Shown piece after piece: positions 35,421 through 42,956 of a DNA stretch of 64,000 nt. The notes under the pieces are model-generated. The model was not told the origin of the DNA, ran no database searches, and saw only the letters and a program-made list of their open reading frames with translations. The stretch's first letter is position 1. Each line of letters starts with the position of its first letter. Position numbers and translations under genes: made by a program. The stretch is from Aquimarina sp040786285. Lineage in GTDB: Bacteria > Bacteroidota > Bacteroidia > Flavobacteriales > Flavobacteriaceae. The stretch spans positions 248,001 to 312,000 of the forward strand of contig NZ_JBFMKQ010000002.1 of the NCBI RefSeq assembly GCF_040786285.1, in the 5' to 3' direction.

Positions 35421-35497
35421 GGGAGATAGGCTATGACGTCACAACTTGTCCCGAACTTGTTTTCGGGATCGGGTGATTTGATCAAGCAAACACGCTA

Positions 35498-35641
35498 CGT
35501 CTCATCGAGTGATTCGACCAGCGGGAGAATTGTATCGAGATGCTTTTAGCACCGATGGGTTTAATTGAATCTATAGTACACCTAAATGGTTCTCGATACA
35601 ATTTTTCTCCATTACATTCCGAAAAACCACTCGAACTGACG
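35498..35641 (+). repeat. TIR element D3, without gene
   Basis: The left end CGTCTCATCGAGTG at 35498-35511, TATCGAGATGCTTTTAG, a spacer similar to that of D1, then TTCTCGATACA and the right end ACTCGAACTGACG to 35641. The right inner arm (TTTTTCTCCATTACATT) matches copy B rather than D1, showing exchange of arm types between copies. No open frame. Confidence 0.82.
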
Positions 35642-35739
35642 TTGCGACTAAGCTCAACATGGCCAAGCACACACGCTACGTCACAACTTGTCCCGAACTT
35701 GTTTTCGGGATCGAGTGATTTGATCAAGCAAACACGCTA

Positions 35740-35796
35740 CGTCTCATCGAGTGATTCGACCAGCGGGAGAATTGTATCGAGATGCTTTTAGAACCG
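35740..35796 (+). repeat. TIR element D4, left half only
   Basis: CGTCTCATCGAGTG followed by GGGAGAATTG and TATCGAGATGCTTTTAG, then the sequence stops matching at about 35796. No right end is found. It is a truncated copy at the edge of the cluster. Confidence 0.75.
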
Positions 35797-35814
35797 GAAA
35801 AACCCAAACACAAA

Positions 35815-35843
35815 AAAAAGGAACACCAATCGTGTTCCTTTTA
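35815..35843 (-). terminator. Terminator of the 231-residue gene
   Basis: Stem AAAAGGAACAC / GTGTTCCTTTT with a 5-nt loop, 31 bp beyond the minus-strand stop at 35874. Confidence 0.82.
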
Positions 35844-35873
35844 TACTTTATATAGCGTGTATATTATAAACTA

Positions 35874-36569
35874 CTATACCAACTCTTCTTCTTGTTCATC
35901 CCCAACGGTTACACCGCCAGATCGGTTGGGAGCGCGGTAAAGATCGCGTTTGGCAGTAAACTCATCAAACACATTATCGGCCGCAGCATTTATTTTTTGA
36001 AGGATGGCATACAACTCATTAAGTTGCTCTACACGCTCGGCAGTATCTACCGTGCGTGTTCCTTTTTTCTGTTCTTGCACTTTATTAACTTCGCGAAGGG
36101 TTTGTGCCAGGACAGTTGGTTGTTTTACGATATCTTTTGGCATACCCGTGGCTTCTAATGCTTTGAGATGCTGAGCAATCGTATCAGACAATCCCTCCAT
36201 AAACTGGATCATTTTTATCTGATTTTTGGTAACATCTTTAAATCTGCCAATACCAAATTGACGTTGTATTGCTTTTTGACCCGGGAATGCATCTAATACC
36301 CAATATCGAAGCTTTTTAAAATACGTGCGACACTCTTGCATGGCCTTTTCTACCACTTCTGTTTTTTCTTGTAGCTGTGCTACGTTGAGGTCATCGCCAC
36401 CTTCTTTATAGCCCTGCGCTACTTTTTGCTCTAATTGGGTTACAAAATCGTTGTTAAGTTTTGGATCAAAGGTGGTAAATTGATCGATGTCTAGTTTTAA
36501 ATGTTCTACTGTAGTGTCTCCCCATTCTAAAAGAACTGTGTCTTTAAAACTGTAATTGCGTTCTGCCAT
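35874..36569 (-). CDS. Uncharacterised helix-rich protein, soluble
   Basis: A 231-residue protein without signal peptide. It starts with a short beta part (MAERNYSFKDTVLLEWGDTT) and then consists of predicted helices (LNNDFVTQLEQKVAQGYK, LQEKTEVVEKAMQECR, FFKKLRYWVLDAF-like). It ends in an acidic tail. A conserved-looking centre is GIGRFKDVTKNQIKMIQFME. No family is recognised. The 42-bp repeat array lies just upstream of its start. Confidence 0.72.
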   Translation of the reverse strand: MAERNYSFKDTVLLEWGDTTVEHLKLDIDQFTTFDPKLNNDFVTQLEQKVAQGYKEGGDDLNVAQLQEKTEVVEKAMQECRTYFKKLRYWVLDAFPGQKAIQRQFGIGRFKDVTKNQIKMIQFMEGLSDTIAQHLKALEATGMPKDIVKQPTVLAQTLREVNKVQEQKKGTRTVDTAERVEQLNELYAILQKINAAADNVFDEFTAKRDLYRAPNRSGGVTVGDEQEEELV

Positions 36570-36638
36570 TTTTTTAGGTTTTAATTTTATGAGTAAAATG
36601 ATTAAGTTAAATACACATACGCAATAGTTGTTGTTCTT

Positions 36639-36932
36639 GACAAAGTAGCTAAAGGTTTCCCCGTTGCAGCTGATTGTTTCGACAAGACAGCTAAGGATTT
36701 CCCCGTTGCAGCTGATCGTTTCGACAAGATAGCTAAGGGTTTCCCCGTTGCAGCTGATCGTTTCGACAAGACAGCTAAGGGTTTCCCCGTTGCAGCTGAT
36801 CGTTTCGACAAGACAGCTAAGGATTTCTCCGTTGCAGCTGATTGTTTCGACAAGATAGCTAAGGATTTCTCCGTTGCAGCTGATCGTTTCGACAAGATAG
36901 CTAAGGATTTCTCCGTTGCAGCTGAAGCTTTC
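36639..36932. repeat. 42-bp tandem repeat array, about seven units
   Basis: The block CCGTTGCAGCTGA recurs exactly every 42 bp at 36663, 36705, 36747, 36789, 36831, 36873 and 36915 (position of GTTGCA). Units differ at a few fixed sites. The minus-strand frame (36937 to 36602, TTG start, 111 residues) reads as 14-residue repeats of the SAATEKSLAILSKR type, and the plus frame is also open (ADRFDKTAKDFPVA type) but has no ATG. Whether it is coding is unclear. Confidence 0.75.
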
Positions 36933-36937
36933 GACAA

Positions 36938-37301
36938 AAATTCACAAACTACTAAACTATATATGTATTTAGACGCAATATGACGATTGCATGGGGTGGG
37001 TGTACCGTTAAGCGATGGCGAATATAAGGATTAATTTTTGAATTATGAATTGCTGATTAGTATTGTTAGATTTTTAGTAGTTAGTAGTTAGTAGTTAGGG
37101 GGTAGGTGTTGGGGTTGTTATTTGGTAGCTACGATGAGGTTGTACCGGTTAGACATGGAAAAGATGTTTGTGGTTCTACTGGTTAGATCGCTCGGATGTG
37201 CAATCTGCGATATCGGGTTTAATGTTGATACATCTTTGACGGCACTCGTCACAGACGAGCGTTAGCAGGGGGGGATTAATTATAGCCATTGTTAGCTGGT
37301 G
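36938..37301. other. Gene-free spacer with 7-bp microsatellite and hairpin
   Basis: No credible gene. TTAGTAG repeats about 3.6 times at 37074-37098. A hairpin CTCGTC-ACA-GACGAG lies at 37245-37259 within a segment ending GTTAGC, and the sequence ATTAATTATAGCCATTGTTAGC at about 37275-37296 recurs at 39287-39308, each time just after the stop of a minus-strand gene. Confidence 0.6.
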
Positions 37302-38087
37302 TTATTCTCCTTTTTTCACTCTTTCCCATTCTGTTTTCAATGTTTTCTTAGTTAGTTCCAATACATCAATTTGACACTTCCATAACTCCTGCAGATCACT
37401 TTCTACTGCATCTTTTTTGGTAGCCTTTAACATGGTTATACGAAGCTTTTTTAAGGCATCAATGAAATTTTTGTCTTTTTCAGGGTTAACCATTAGTTCA
37501 GCGGTGAAAATCAATTGTTGGAATTTCTTGTATTCTTCGTGAGGTACAACTTTAGTTAATCCCATATGACTTACTAAAGGCATCATCTCGCTAATAACGT
37601 CTCTTAATTTATTAATCCAATTTTGTCTATTATTTGAAAGTACATTTTGTCTGAATATTAGTTCTGCATTTTTATCAGCTGAATTTATTTGTTTCTCCAA
37701 TATTTCTTTCGAAGATTTGATTTGAGCATCAACTGTTTTTTTTGATTCTGAGAGTTGATTATTTAACTGTCTTTCGGATAATTTTCTTTGTTTTTTACCT
37801 GTATGAATAGTTCCATACAGAGCAATTAATCCGACAAAAATTGCAATCAAAGATGGAAATATAAATTGAAAAATTGAATCTGATTTGTTAGATTCTAGCT
37901 TTATAGAACCTGAATGTCTCAAAGGTTTTGGTTCTTGCTTTGATAGTTCTGATTCATCGGCATATTTCTTTATTATTGAATCCTGTCGTTTTGTTTCGAG
38001 AATTAATGAATCTAATATTTTATTCCCTTCCTGCCCACGAATAATGAAGGAACAAATGATTAATAAAAAGAAAAAAAAATGTTTCAT
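37302..38087 (-). CDS. Membrane-anchored coiled-coil protein
   Basis: A 261-residue protein: N-terminal signal-like segment (MKHFFFFLLIICSFIIRGQ), a charged periplasmic stretch with many Ser and Lys, one membrane helix (about 73-91, FIFPSLIAIFVGLIALYG), then a coiled coil (KKQRKLSERQLNNQLSESKK and on) and a helical cytoplasmic domain. No catalytic motif is seen. The layout of a periplasmic part, one helix and a helical cytoplasmic part suggests a signalling or effector anchor. It is the last gene in a series of minus-strand accessory genes. Confidence 0.68.
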   Translation of the reverse strand: MKHFFFFLLIICSFIIRGQEGNKILDSLILETKRQDSIIKKYADESELSKQEPKPLRHSGSIKLESNKSDSIFQFIFPSLIAIFVGLIALYGTIHTGKKQRKLSERQLNNQLSESKKTVDAQIKSSKEILEKQINSADKNAELIFRQNVLSNNRQNWINKLRDVISEMMPLVSHMGLTKVVPHEEYKKFQQLIFTAELMVNPEKDKNFIDALKKLRITMLKATKKDAVESDLQELWKCQIDVLELTKKTLKTEWERVKKGE

Positions 38088-38110
38088 TTTCGAGATTTTT
38101 TATAATGACA

Positions 38111-38280
38111 GCTAACGCCAAATATATGAATCGGAGCAAGGCAAGTACACCTGAGCCAATCGATTTATCTGCGCATTTTTATTTCTTATTCAATTTATAA
38201 AAATCTAGCGCCATTGTAAAAAGGAAATGACCTTTCGATCCAATACAAAACTTTGCTCTGATTTTATATATAATGTTGGC
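38111..38280. repeat. Imperfect inverted repeat between accessory genes (cassette-junction-like)
   Basis: The left arm GCTAACGCCAAATATATG with AATCGGAGCAAG, and the right arm CTTTGCTCTGATT with ATATATAATGTTGGC, pair over most of their length. The 170 bp occupies almost the entire gap between two minus-strand genes, 5 bp from one stop codon. The GCTAAC / GTTGGC ends and inner second pair of boxes recall the paired boxes of integron attC sites, but the canonical RYYYAAC/GTTRRRY form is not met. Confidence 0.55.
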
Positions 38281-38285
38281 AGTAG

Positions 38286-38906
38286 TTATTCTTTATTTTT
38301 ATCCTTTGTCTTTGCCTTTTCTTTTTCCAATTCTTCTTTAATCATTTTTTTTCCATCAGTATAAAGTAATTCATCTTCTATTAAATTCATTGGTTTTAAA
38401 GGAGATAAATCATCAATGACATTGTTAAGATGATAAATCATTACGGAAGAAATAAATAAGAATACTCCTCGAGTGCCTTTTACAATATTTTCATTTTTCT
38501 TTTCAAGAAAATGATCATAAACTGGCATAATTTCACAAGTTTTGGATAACTCACTAACTCTTGATTTTACACTACCATTTTCAAAGTTACATCCGTAAAT
38601 ATCGTGTGCAAATGAATTTCTAATTTTCCGAATCAAGTGAATATCTCTACAAAATCGAGAGCTAATAATTCCTAATCTATATGATACATCAATTTTAGAG
38701 CTAAATGTTGATATAGGAGCATTTCCTCCTTCAAATAAATTGTCAGTTGCATTTGGTATTGGGATTAGATAAGATTTCAATATTGTAGTTAAGGCTTCAT
38801 CAATTAGCGCAGCTACAAGAATAACTGCAGCTCGATCAGTTTCTTTTTTAAATTCATTTATTAAAAAATTGAACGTCCATTGTTTGTCAATACCTTTATC
38901 TCCCAT
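38286..38906 (-). CDS. MltR-like protein
   Basis: A 206-residue cytoplasmic helical protein. AAVILVAALIDEALTTIL (25-42), GGNAPISTFSSKIDVSYRLG (around 61-80) and IRKIRNSFAHD (92-102) together match the MltR/YggD family (mannitol repressor-like), whose members bind no known DNA motif of their own. A highly charged C-terminal tail (EELEKEKAKTKDKNKE) follows. The family often occurs as orphan accessory genes. Here it lies in a run of unrelated minus-strand genes separated by palindromic spacers. Confidence 0.75.
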   Translation of the reverse strand: MGDKGIDKQWTFNFLINEFKKETDRAAVILVAALIDEALTTILKSYLIPIPNATDNLFEGGNAPISTFSSKIDVSYRLGIISSRFCRDIHLIRKIRNSFAHDIYGCNFENGSVKSRVSELSKTCEIMPVYDHFLEKKNENIVKGTRGVFLFISSVMIYHLNNVIDDLSPLKPMNLIEDELLYTDGKKMIKEELEKEKAKTKDKNKE

Positions 38907-39315
38907 ATTTAGATTCTATTCTTTAAGTTCACTCATAGTTTGAATTACTGCCAACAATTGTATATAGTTACCTTTAGTACCTATTTTTTTTACCTCCACT
39001 AATCTACCCCAATATTTGTAACCTTCCGATGTGGGAAACCGTAAGCATTTTAAAAAAGATTTTTGTATGGCCCTTCGACGCAGCTCAGGGACCATACTTC
39101 AATAAACTCAGGGTGACACCTTCGACGAGTTTGTAATAAGTTAGAGCTATACTTTGATAAATTTGTTGACTTATCTACCTATAGATAGATATCTGCGGGA
39201 TAGAATCTTTGTGGTGACTGGTCATAGACTTGTAGGAGCACCGATTACAAATCCACGCCATCTGGGGTTAAGCACCAAAACCCTTATTAATTATAGCCAT
39301 TGTTAGCAATTGATT
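38907..39315. repeat. Family 2 repeat copy and cassette-like boundaries, no gene
   Basis: On the minus strand this gap runs from GCTAACAATGGCTATAATTAA just after the lipoprotein stop, through a family 2 repeat (CTTACGGTTTCCCACATCGG, GGGTAGATTAGTGGAGG at about 39000-39050), to ACAATTGTTGGCAG at 38950-38963 before the MltR-like start. The end boxes GCTAAC and GTTGGC are inverted relative to each other. A CTTCGACG-type repeat fragment lies in the middle (39075-39135). No open frame. Confidence 0.65.
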
Positions 39316-40131
39316 TTATTCGATTTTATGTTTTAATCGCTGAGACATAACACTACTAATTAATTTTTGTGCCGTGTTTTGTCCTCCTCCAATATTGTTA
39401 TAAAAACCAACTATTCTAGGGTTCAGTTCACTATCATCTTCATACATTTTAGCTTTTATAGAAGATAATGACATTATAGCATTCTGAATTGTAGTTGTAT
39501 TTATTTGACTTGGCATTGGTATTAATGAAGAGATATCTTTTCCACTAACACCGAGAGTTTGGATTAATAGAGTCCCTGTAACTTTTTTTGATTCGGCTGC
39601 TAAACCTAAAGCAAAAAGATTACCTAAATCAACAGAACCTTCATTTACCTGAATTGTAGCTGTAAATCTTAAACCAACACCAACGTAAACTGGTACAACA
39701 AAATTTGATTCATCATATTTCAAAGGGATTCTAAAGTCAATAATATTATCTAAAGAATCTTTAGCAACTTCTAGGCTAAGTGATTTTGTGTCAAATTTAA
39801 TATAATCCAATATTACAATATAACTACTTCCAGCATAACCTATCTTTGCAGATGCAAAACTAGTATTACCTTTAGAGTCTATTTTTCCAATAGCCAATCT
39901 CATAGTTTCATCAGGTAGGGTTGACATAATTTTTTTGTTAGTTACGTTGTCACGCTCAAAAGCCTTCAACTTATCTTCACTACCAATGTATAAATCAACT
40001 GGAAGTGGGTCAATTGGTTGATATCCAAAACTAACTGCATTTTTTTGGTCTCCTAATGTATCTGGTAATTGTTGACTTGACTTACAACTCGCTAGAACAA
40101 TTGTCATTAATAAAAGTATAGCTTTTTTCAT
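39316..40131 (-). CDS. Uncharacterised lipoprotein
   Basis: A 271-residue lipoprotein from the ATG at 40131; the codons further upstream start only with GTG and would bury the signal. The lipobox ends at Cys16 (LLMTIVLASCKSS). The body has mixed strands with Gly-rich segments (VPVYVGVGLRFTATIQV) and a C-terminal helical part ending KLISSVMSQRLKHKIE. No family is recognised. It follows the trypsin-fold protease and second lipoprotein on the same strand. Confidence 0.72.
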   Translation of the reverse strand: MKKAILLLMTIVLASCKSSQQLPDTLGDQKNAVSFGYQPIDPLPVDLYIGSEDKLKAFERDNVTNKKIMSTLPDETMRLAIGKIDSKGNTSFASAKIGYAGSSYIVILDYIKFDTKSLSLEVAKDSLDNIIDFRIPLKYDESNFVVPVYVGVGLRFTATIQVNEGSVDLGNLFALGLAAESKKVTGTLLIQTLGVSGKDISSLIPMPSQINTTTIQNAIMSLSSIKAKMYEDDSELNPRIVGFYNNIGGGQNTAQKLISSVMSQRLKHKIE

Positions 40132-40154
40132 AGTTTTGTTGATTTTCAATTTGT

Positions 40155-40279
40155 TGCTAACAATTGTATATGTCACCTTTAGTACCTATAGACCTTTTTT
40201 ATACCCACTAATCTACCTCAATATTTCTAACCTCCCGATGCCGGAAACTGTATGCATTTTTAAAAAGTTATTTGTATGA
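40155..40279 (-). repeat. Interspersed repeat family 2, copy 3 (long form)
   Basis: Minus-strand sequence CATACAAATAAC to TTTCCGGCATCGGGAGG, AAATATTGAGGTAGATTAGT and TACTAAAGGTGAC, ending with ATACAATTGTTAGC just before the lipoprotein start. The copy at 38950-39070 has the same order of blocks over ~120 bp. Confidence 0.72.
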
Positions 40280-40331
40280 TTCTTGAGCAGTATACGTACA
40301 TTAATAACCGGATTTAGACTATCTATCTTTT

Positions 40332-40970
40332 TTAGAATCTTATTTGAAGTGCACTTAATACATTTTTAATAGGTATTGCATATGCCTTGTCTGTTAAGTT
40401 TCTAGAATTATCAGGTTCTCCTCCTCGATGTAATGCTACAGCCTTAAAATTTTCTTCGTCGGTTACCCATAAGGCTCCAGAATCTCCACCTAGAGAAATT
40501 TCATCAACATATTTATCAGGATTAGATCTTATGATTACCGTATTTCTGTTAACATCATCAATAATTCCATAAGTATTACCAGTTCTTTGTCCAACTTTTT
40601 GAACTTTCATTCCCTTTACAGGTTCAACATAGTCCTTAATTTTTCCAGATAATCCATAGATGCTATTTTCTAGATCATATGTTCTATTAGTTAGATCTAA
40701 TTCGAATACAGCAAAATCATTCGATTTTCCCTTGCCACCTTTTCTTAGAATATTTCCGATAATATATTCGGTTGTTCTTTTTTTTCCAGAGGGTTGTATT
40801 ACACTAAAACCACGTCTTTTTTTTAGAATGTGTCTGTTGGTGAGACCTAATGGTTTTCCAGTATGTTTGTCAAAAACGATACAGCCTAATGTCCCAATTC
40901 CATTTTTTCTTTTGCTTTGAATTTGAATCCCACCAATTAATACATCAAATTTTTCTTGTAAACTACTCAT
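40332..40970 (-). CDS. Trypsin-fold serine protease-like protein
   Basis: A 212-residue protein without signal peptide. A chymotrypsin-type triad is visible: His47 in LTNRHIL, Asp85 in SNDFAVFEL and Ser164 in LGGDSGALW. The order and spacing suit a compact two-barrel protease; GDSGA replaces GDSGG. It may be a cytoplasmic processing protease or an effector. It starts 22 bp after the end of the upstream lipoprotein gene, so the two are probably co-transcribed. Its neighbours are lipoproteins and coiled-coil membrane proteins. Confidence 0.8.
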   Translation of the reverse strand: MSSLQEKFDVLIGGIQIQSKRKNGIGTLGCIVFDKHTGKPLGLTNRHILKKRRGFSVIQPSGKKRTTEYIIGNILRKGGKGKSNDFAVFELDLTNRTYDLENSIYGLSGKIKDYVEPVKGMKVQKVGQRTGNTYGIIDDVNRNTVIIRSNPDKYVDEISLGGDSGALWVTDEENFKAVALHRGGEPDNSRNLTDKAYAIPIKNVLSALQIRF

Positions 40971-40992
40971 TATGATTAAAGTTTCTTCTATG

Positions 40993-41748
40993 TTAGTTTT
41001 TTGATGGTAGTAATTGTGGTGTAACCACTACGCCTTCTTCGTTGTCTTTTGCTAATCTGATAATATTATCTACAGCGTTAACGACCTTTGCATAATTCTC
41101 AACATCAAAGTTAGAACCTGTAGGCAGGGCGTCAATTACGCTAGGTCCAACAATTCCAATAGTAGAGATGGTATATGCTACTTCTGCTCGATTAAGCTCT
41201 ACATTTGCAGCTAATTGCGGTAATGTTAGGTTAACCCCTCTTTTCTTTTTGGTAATATGCAAAAATAGCCTTGATCCTACTCCGTATTTTCTCGATTTTC
41301 CATCGTCGCATTGAACTTCTTTGTGTTGAACAAAATCAATCATTAATAGCATTTCTTTTTTGCCTAGACTTCCTCCGCCATAACCTAAAGCATCTAAGTT
41401 AACCGTAGTGCTTGATGTAAATTTGTAAAAATATTTTTTGAGTCCGCCTGTTAGTTCTGCCATATTTGTGGGTATGGCCCCACATGTGGTAGTAATCGCT
41501 TCAGTATCTGATTTGATAAAATTGGCACTTAAGTCTAAGTTTTTATAGGTATTTATAAATGTTTCATCAAGTAAAATTTTTTCTTCAAATGCTAAACTAT
41601 CCACGTTCTGTACTTTTAGCGTATCAATAATATAATTATGCCCTTGTATTTCGAATTCTCCTTTAGGCAATTCAGGACATTTCTTTTCTTGACAAGCCGC
41701 TATCAAAATTATTACGGCTAACATACTTATTACATTATAATTTTTCAT
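40993..41748 (-). CDS. Uncharacterised lipoprotein upstream of the trypsin-fold gene
   Basis: A 251-residue lipoprotein (lipobox ending at Cys19, LIAACQEKKC). After a charged start, the body alternates strands and helices, with Gly-rich YGGGSLGKKE and basic LFLHITKKKRGVNL. It resembles the lipoprotein at 39316 in shape (MLLMIDF / YIVILDY strands and a late helical tail), perhaps distant relatives, but I cannot show homology by eye. It is co-directional and near the protease gene. Confidence 0.7.
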   Translation of the reverse strand: MKNYNVISMLAVIILIAACQEKKCPELPKGEFEIQGHNYIIDTLKVQNVDSLAFEEKILLDETFINTYKNLDLSANFIKSDTEAITTTCGAIPTNMAELTGGLKKYFYKFTSSTTVNLDALGYGGGSLGKKEMLLMIDFVQHKEVQCDDGKSRKYGVGSRLFLHITKKKRGVNLTLPQLAANVELNRAEVAYTISTIGIVGPSVIDALPTGSNFDVENYAKVVNAVDNIIRLAKDNEEGVVVTPQLLPSKN

Positions 41749-41771
41749 TTTTAAGTTATTTTAATTGTTTA

Positions 41772-41870
41772 GCATACACTATTGCATATTTACTCCTACT
41801 AATCTACCTCAATATTTCTAACATCCCGATGAGGGAAACCGTAAGCATCGTAAGAAAGTTTTTTGTATGG
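41772..41870 (-). repeat. Interspersed repeat family 2, copy 4
   Basis: Minus-strand order: CATACAAAAAAC, CTTACGGTTTCCCTCATCGG, AAATATTGAGGTAGATTAGT, then a diverged end TGTATGCTAAAC. It lies between the coiled-coil membrane protein gene and the next lipoprotein gene. Confidence 0.7.
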
Positions 41871-41921
41871 GGGATAGAAAAACCTGAGCTAATTATTGTG
41901 GTAGATGCCTTATAGGTCGGT

Positions 41922-42956
41922 TTAGTTTACATTGGGTCTTAATACGCCTCTGCTTCCAAAAATGTATCCTGCGATGGTACCTAATAAAGTACCCAGAGTT
42001 TCATTTCCAATTTTTGCACCCGTACCTAGTATGATAATGGTAATAAGCATAAAGGCCATACTAATCACTTCGACAAGAGAGCGTTTTTCGATAATTTTGC
42101 CGGCTATTTCGACTTTAAAAAAGTATAAGCCCATAAATAATACCACCAAAGCAACAATCATAAGATACACGGCATTAATAAGTTTAGTATTTATTACTTG
42201 CTGTCTGTCTTCTAATAAACTTTCTAATTCTACCAACTGTTTTTCTGTTTTATCGTTATCATCGTTTAGAGATTGTACTTTTTCTTTAATTTTTTGGGAT
42301 ACGAAATCAATAATACCTAACTGAAATGTTTTGTATTCGTTAAAAAGCGCCTCCATTTTTGAAAGGTCAAGGGCTTCAATTTCTGATTTTAGTTTGATAA
42401 TTTCTTCTTTTTGAATCTCTATGGTCTTATCCCGATATCTAAAACTCCAATATCTGTTTAGTACCGGTAGGAATTCGAGATTAGGCGAGGTTTCAGATTT
42501 TTTGTCCAGTGTTAAGGTTTCTATATATGCCGAGTACTGGGATTTACCATTATTATAGGAGTACTCATTATAATACAAGGCTCTTCTTATATCTTTTCGT
42601 ATAAAATTGATGATGTCTTCATAAGGCGTTGTAAGTTGCTCTATCGAAGTGTATTTAATTTTGCCCGTTTCTAATTCGTCTTTAATCTTGGTTAGATTCG
42701 TTTTTAGGACTTTGAGCCTATCTTCAATCTGATCTTTATTAAAAATAACCTCTTTTAATTTTTCTCTTCTTTTTTGGGCTATTTGTAAGAAGTCTTTAAA
42801 TAGTTTTATCTCTTCTTCCGTTTTATCATGATCTTGATTTAGTTGATTATACTGTCGTTCGATAGCGAGTCTGGATTTTGTATTTTCGGGCTCTGTTGTT
42901 TTACCTTCTGCGCATATACCGATGAGCAAAAGGATAGTCATGTAGTACCGTTTCAT
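41922..42956 (-). CDS. Coiled-coil protein with C-terminal membrane helices
   Basis: A 344-residue protein: signal peptide (residues 1-18), an extended charged coiled coil (about 25-250, with IKLFKDFLQIAQKRREKLKE and LEALDLSKMEALFNEY-like heptads), and two membrane helices near the end (about 261-281 and 293-313), closing with a Gly-rich segment GTLLGTIAGYIFGSRG. The architecture, a long periplasmic coiled coil anchored at the C-terminus, suits a sensor or tether. No family is recognised. It is the first gene of the minus-strand accessory series. Confidence 0.7.
   Translation of the reverse strand: MKRYYMTILLLIGICAEGKTTEPENTKSRLAIERQYNQLNQDHDKTEEEIKLFKDFLQIAQKRREKLKEVIFNKDQIEDRLKVLKTNLTKIKDELETGKIKYTSIEQLTTPYEDIINFIRKDIRRALYYNEYSYNNGKSQYSAYIETLTLDKKSETSPNLEFLPVLNRYWSFRYRDKTIEIQKEEIIKLKSEIEALDLSKMEALFNEYKTFQLGIIDFVSQKIKEKVQSLNDDNDKTEKQLVELESLLEDRQQVINTKLINAVYLMIVALVVLFMGLYFFKVEIAGKIIEKRSLVEVISMAFMLITIIILGTGAKIGNETLGTLLGTIAGYIFGSRGVLRPNVN

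Noticed and set aside
35482..35791. Frames of about 80 codons on both strands in the TIR cluster
   Set aside because: They overlap element ends and hairpins and are not conserved between the copies; they are repeat artefacts.
36639..36932. Tandem array considered as CRISPR
   Set aside because: Units are contiguous without spacers and without cas genes; it is a simple tandem repeat.
36602..36937. 111-codon repeat frame as a real protein
   Set aside because: It begins with TTG and consists only of the 42-bp repeats; reported as a repeat instead.
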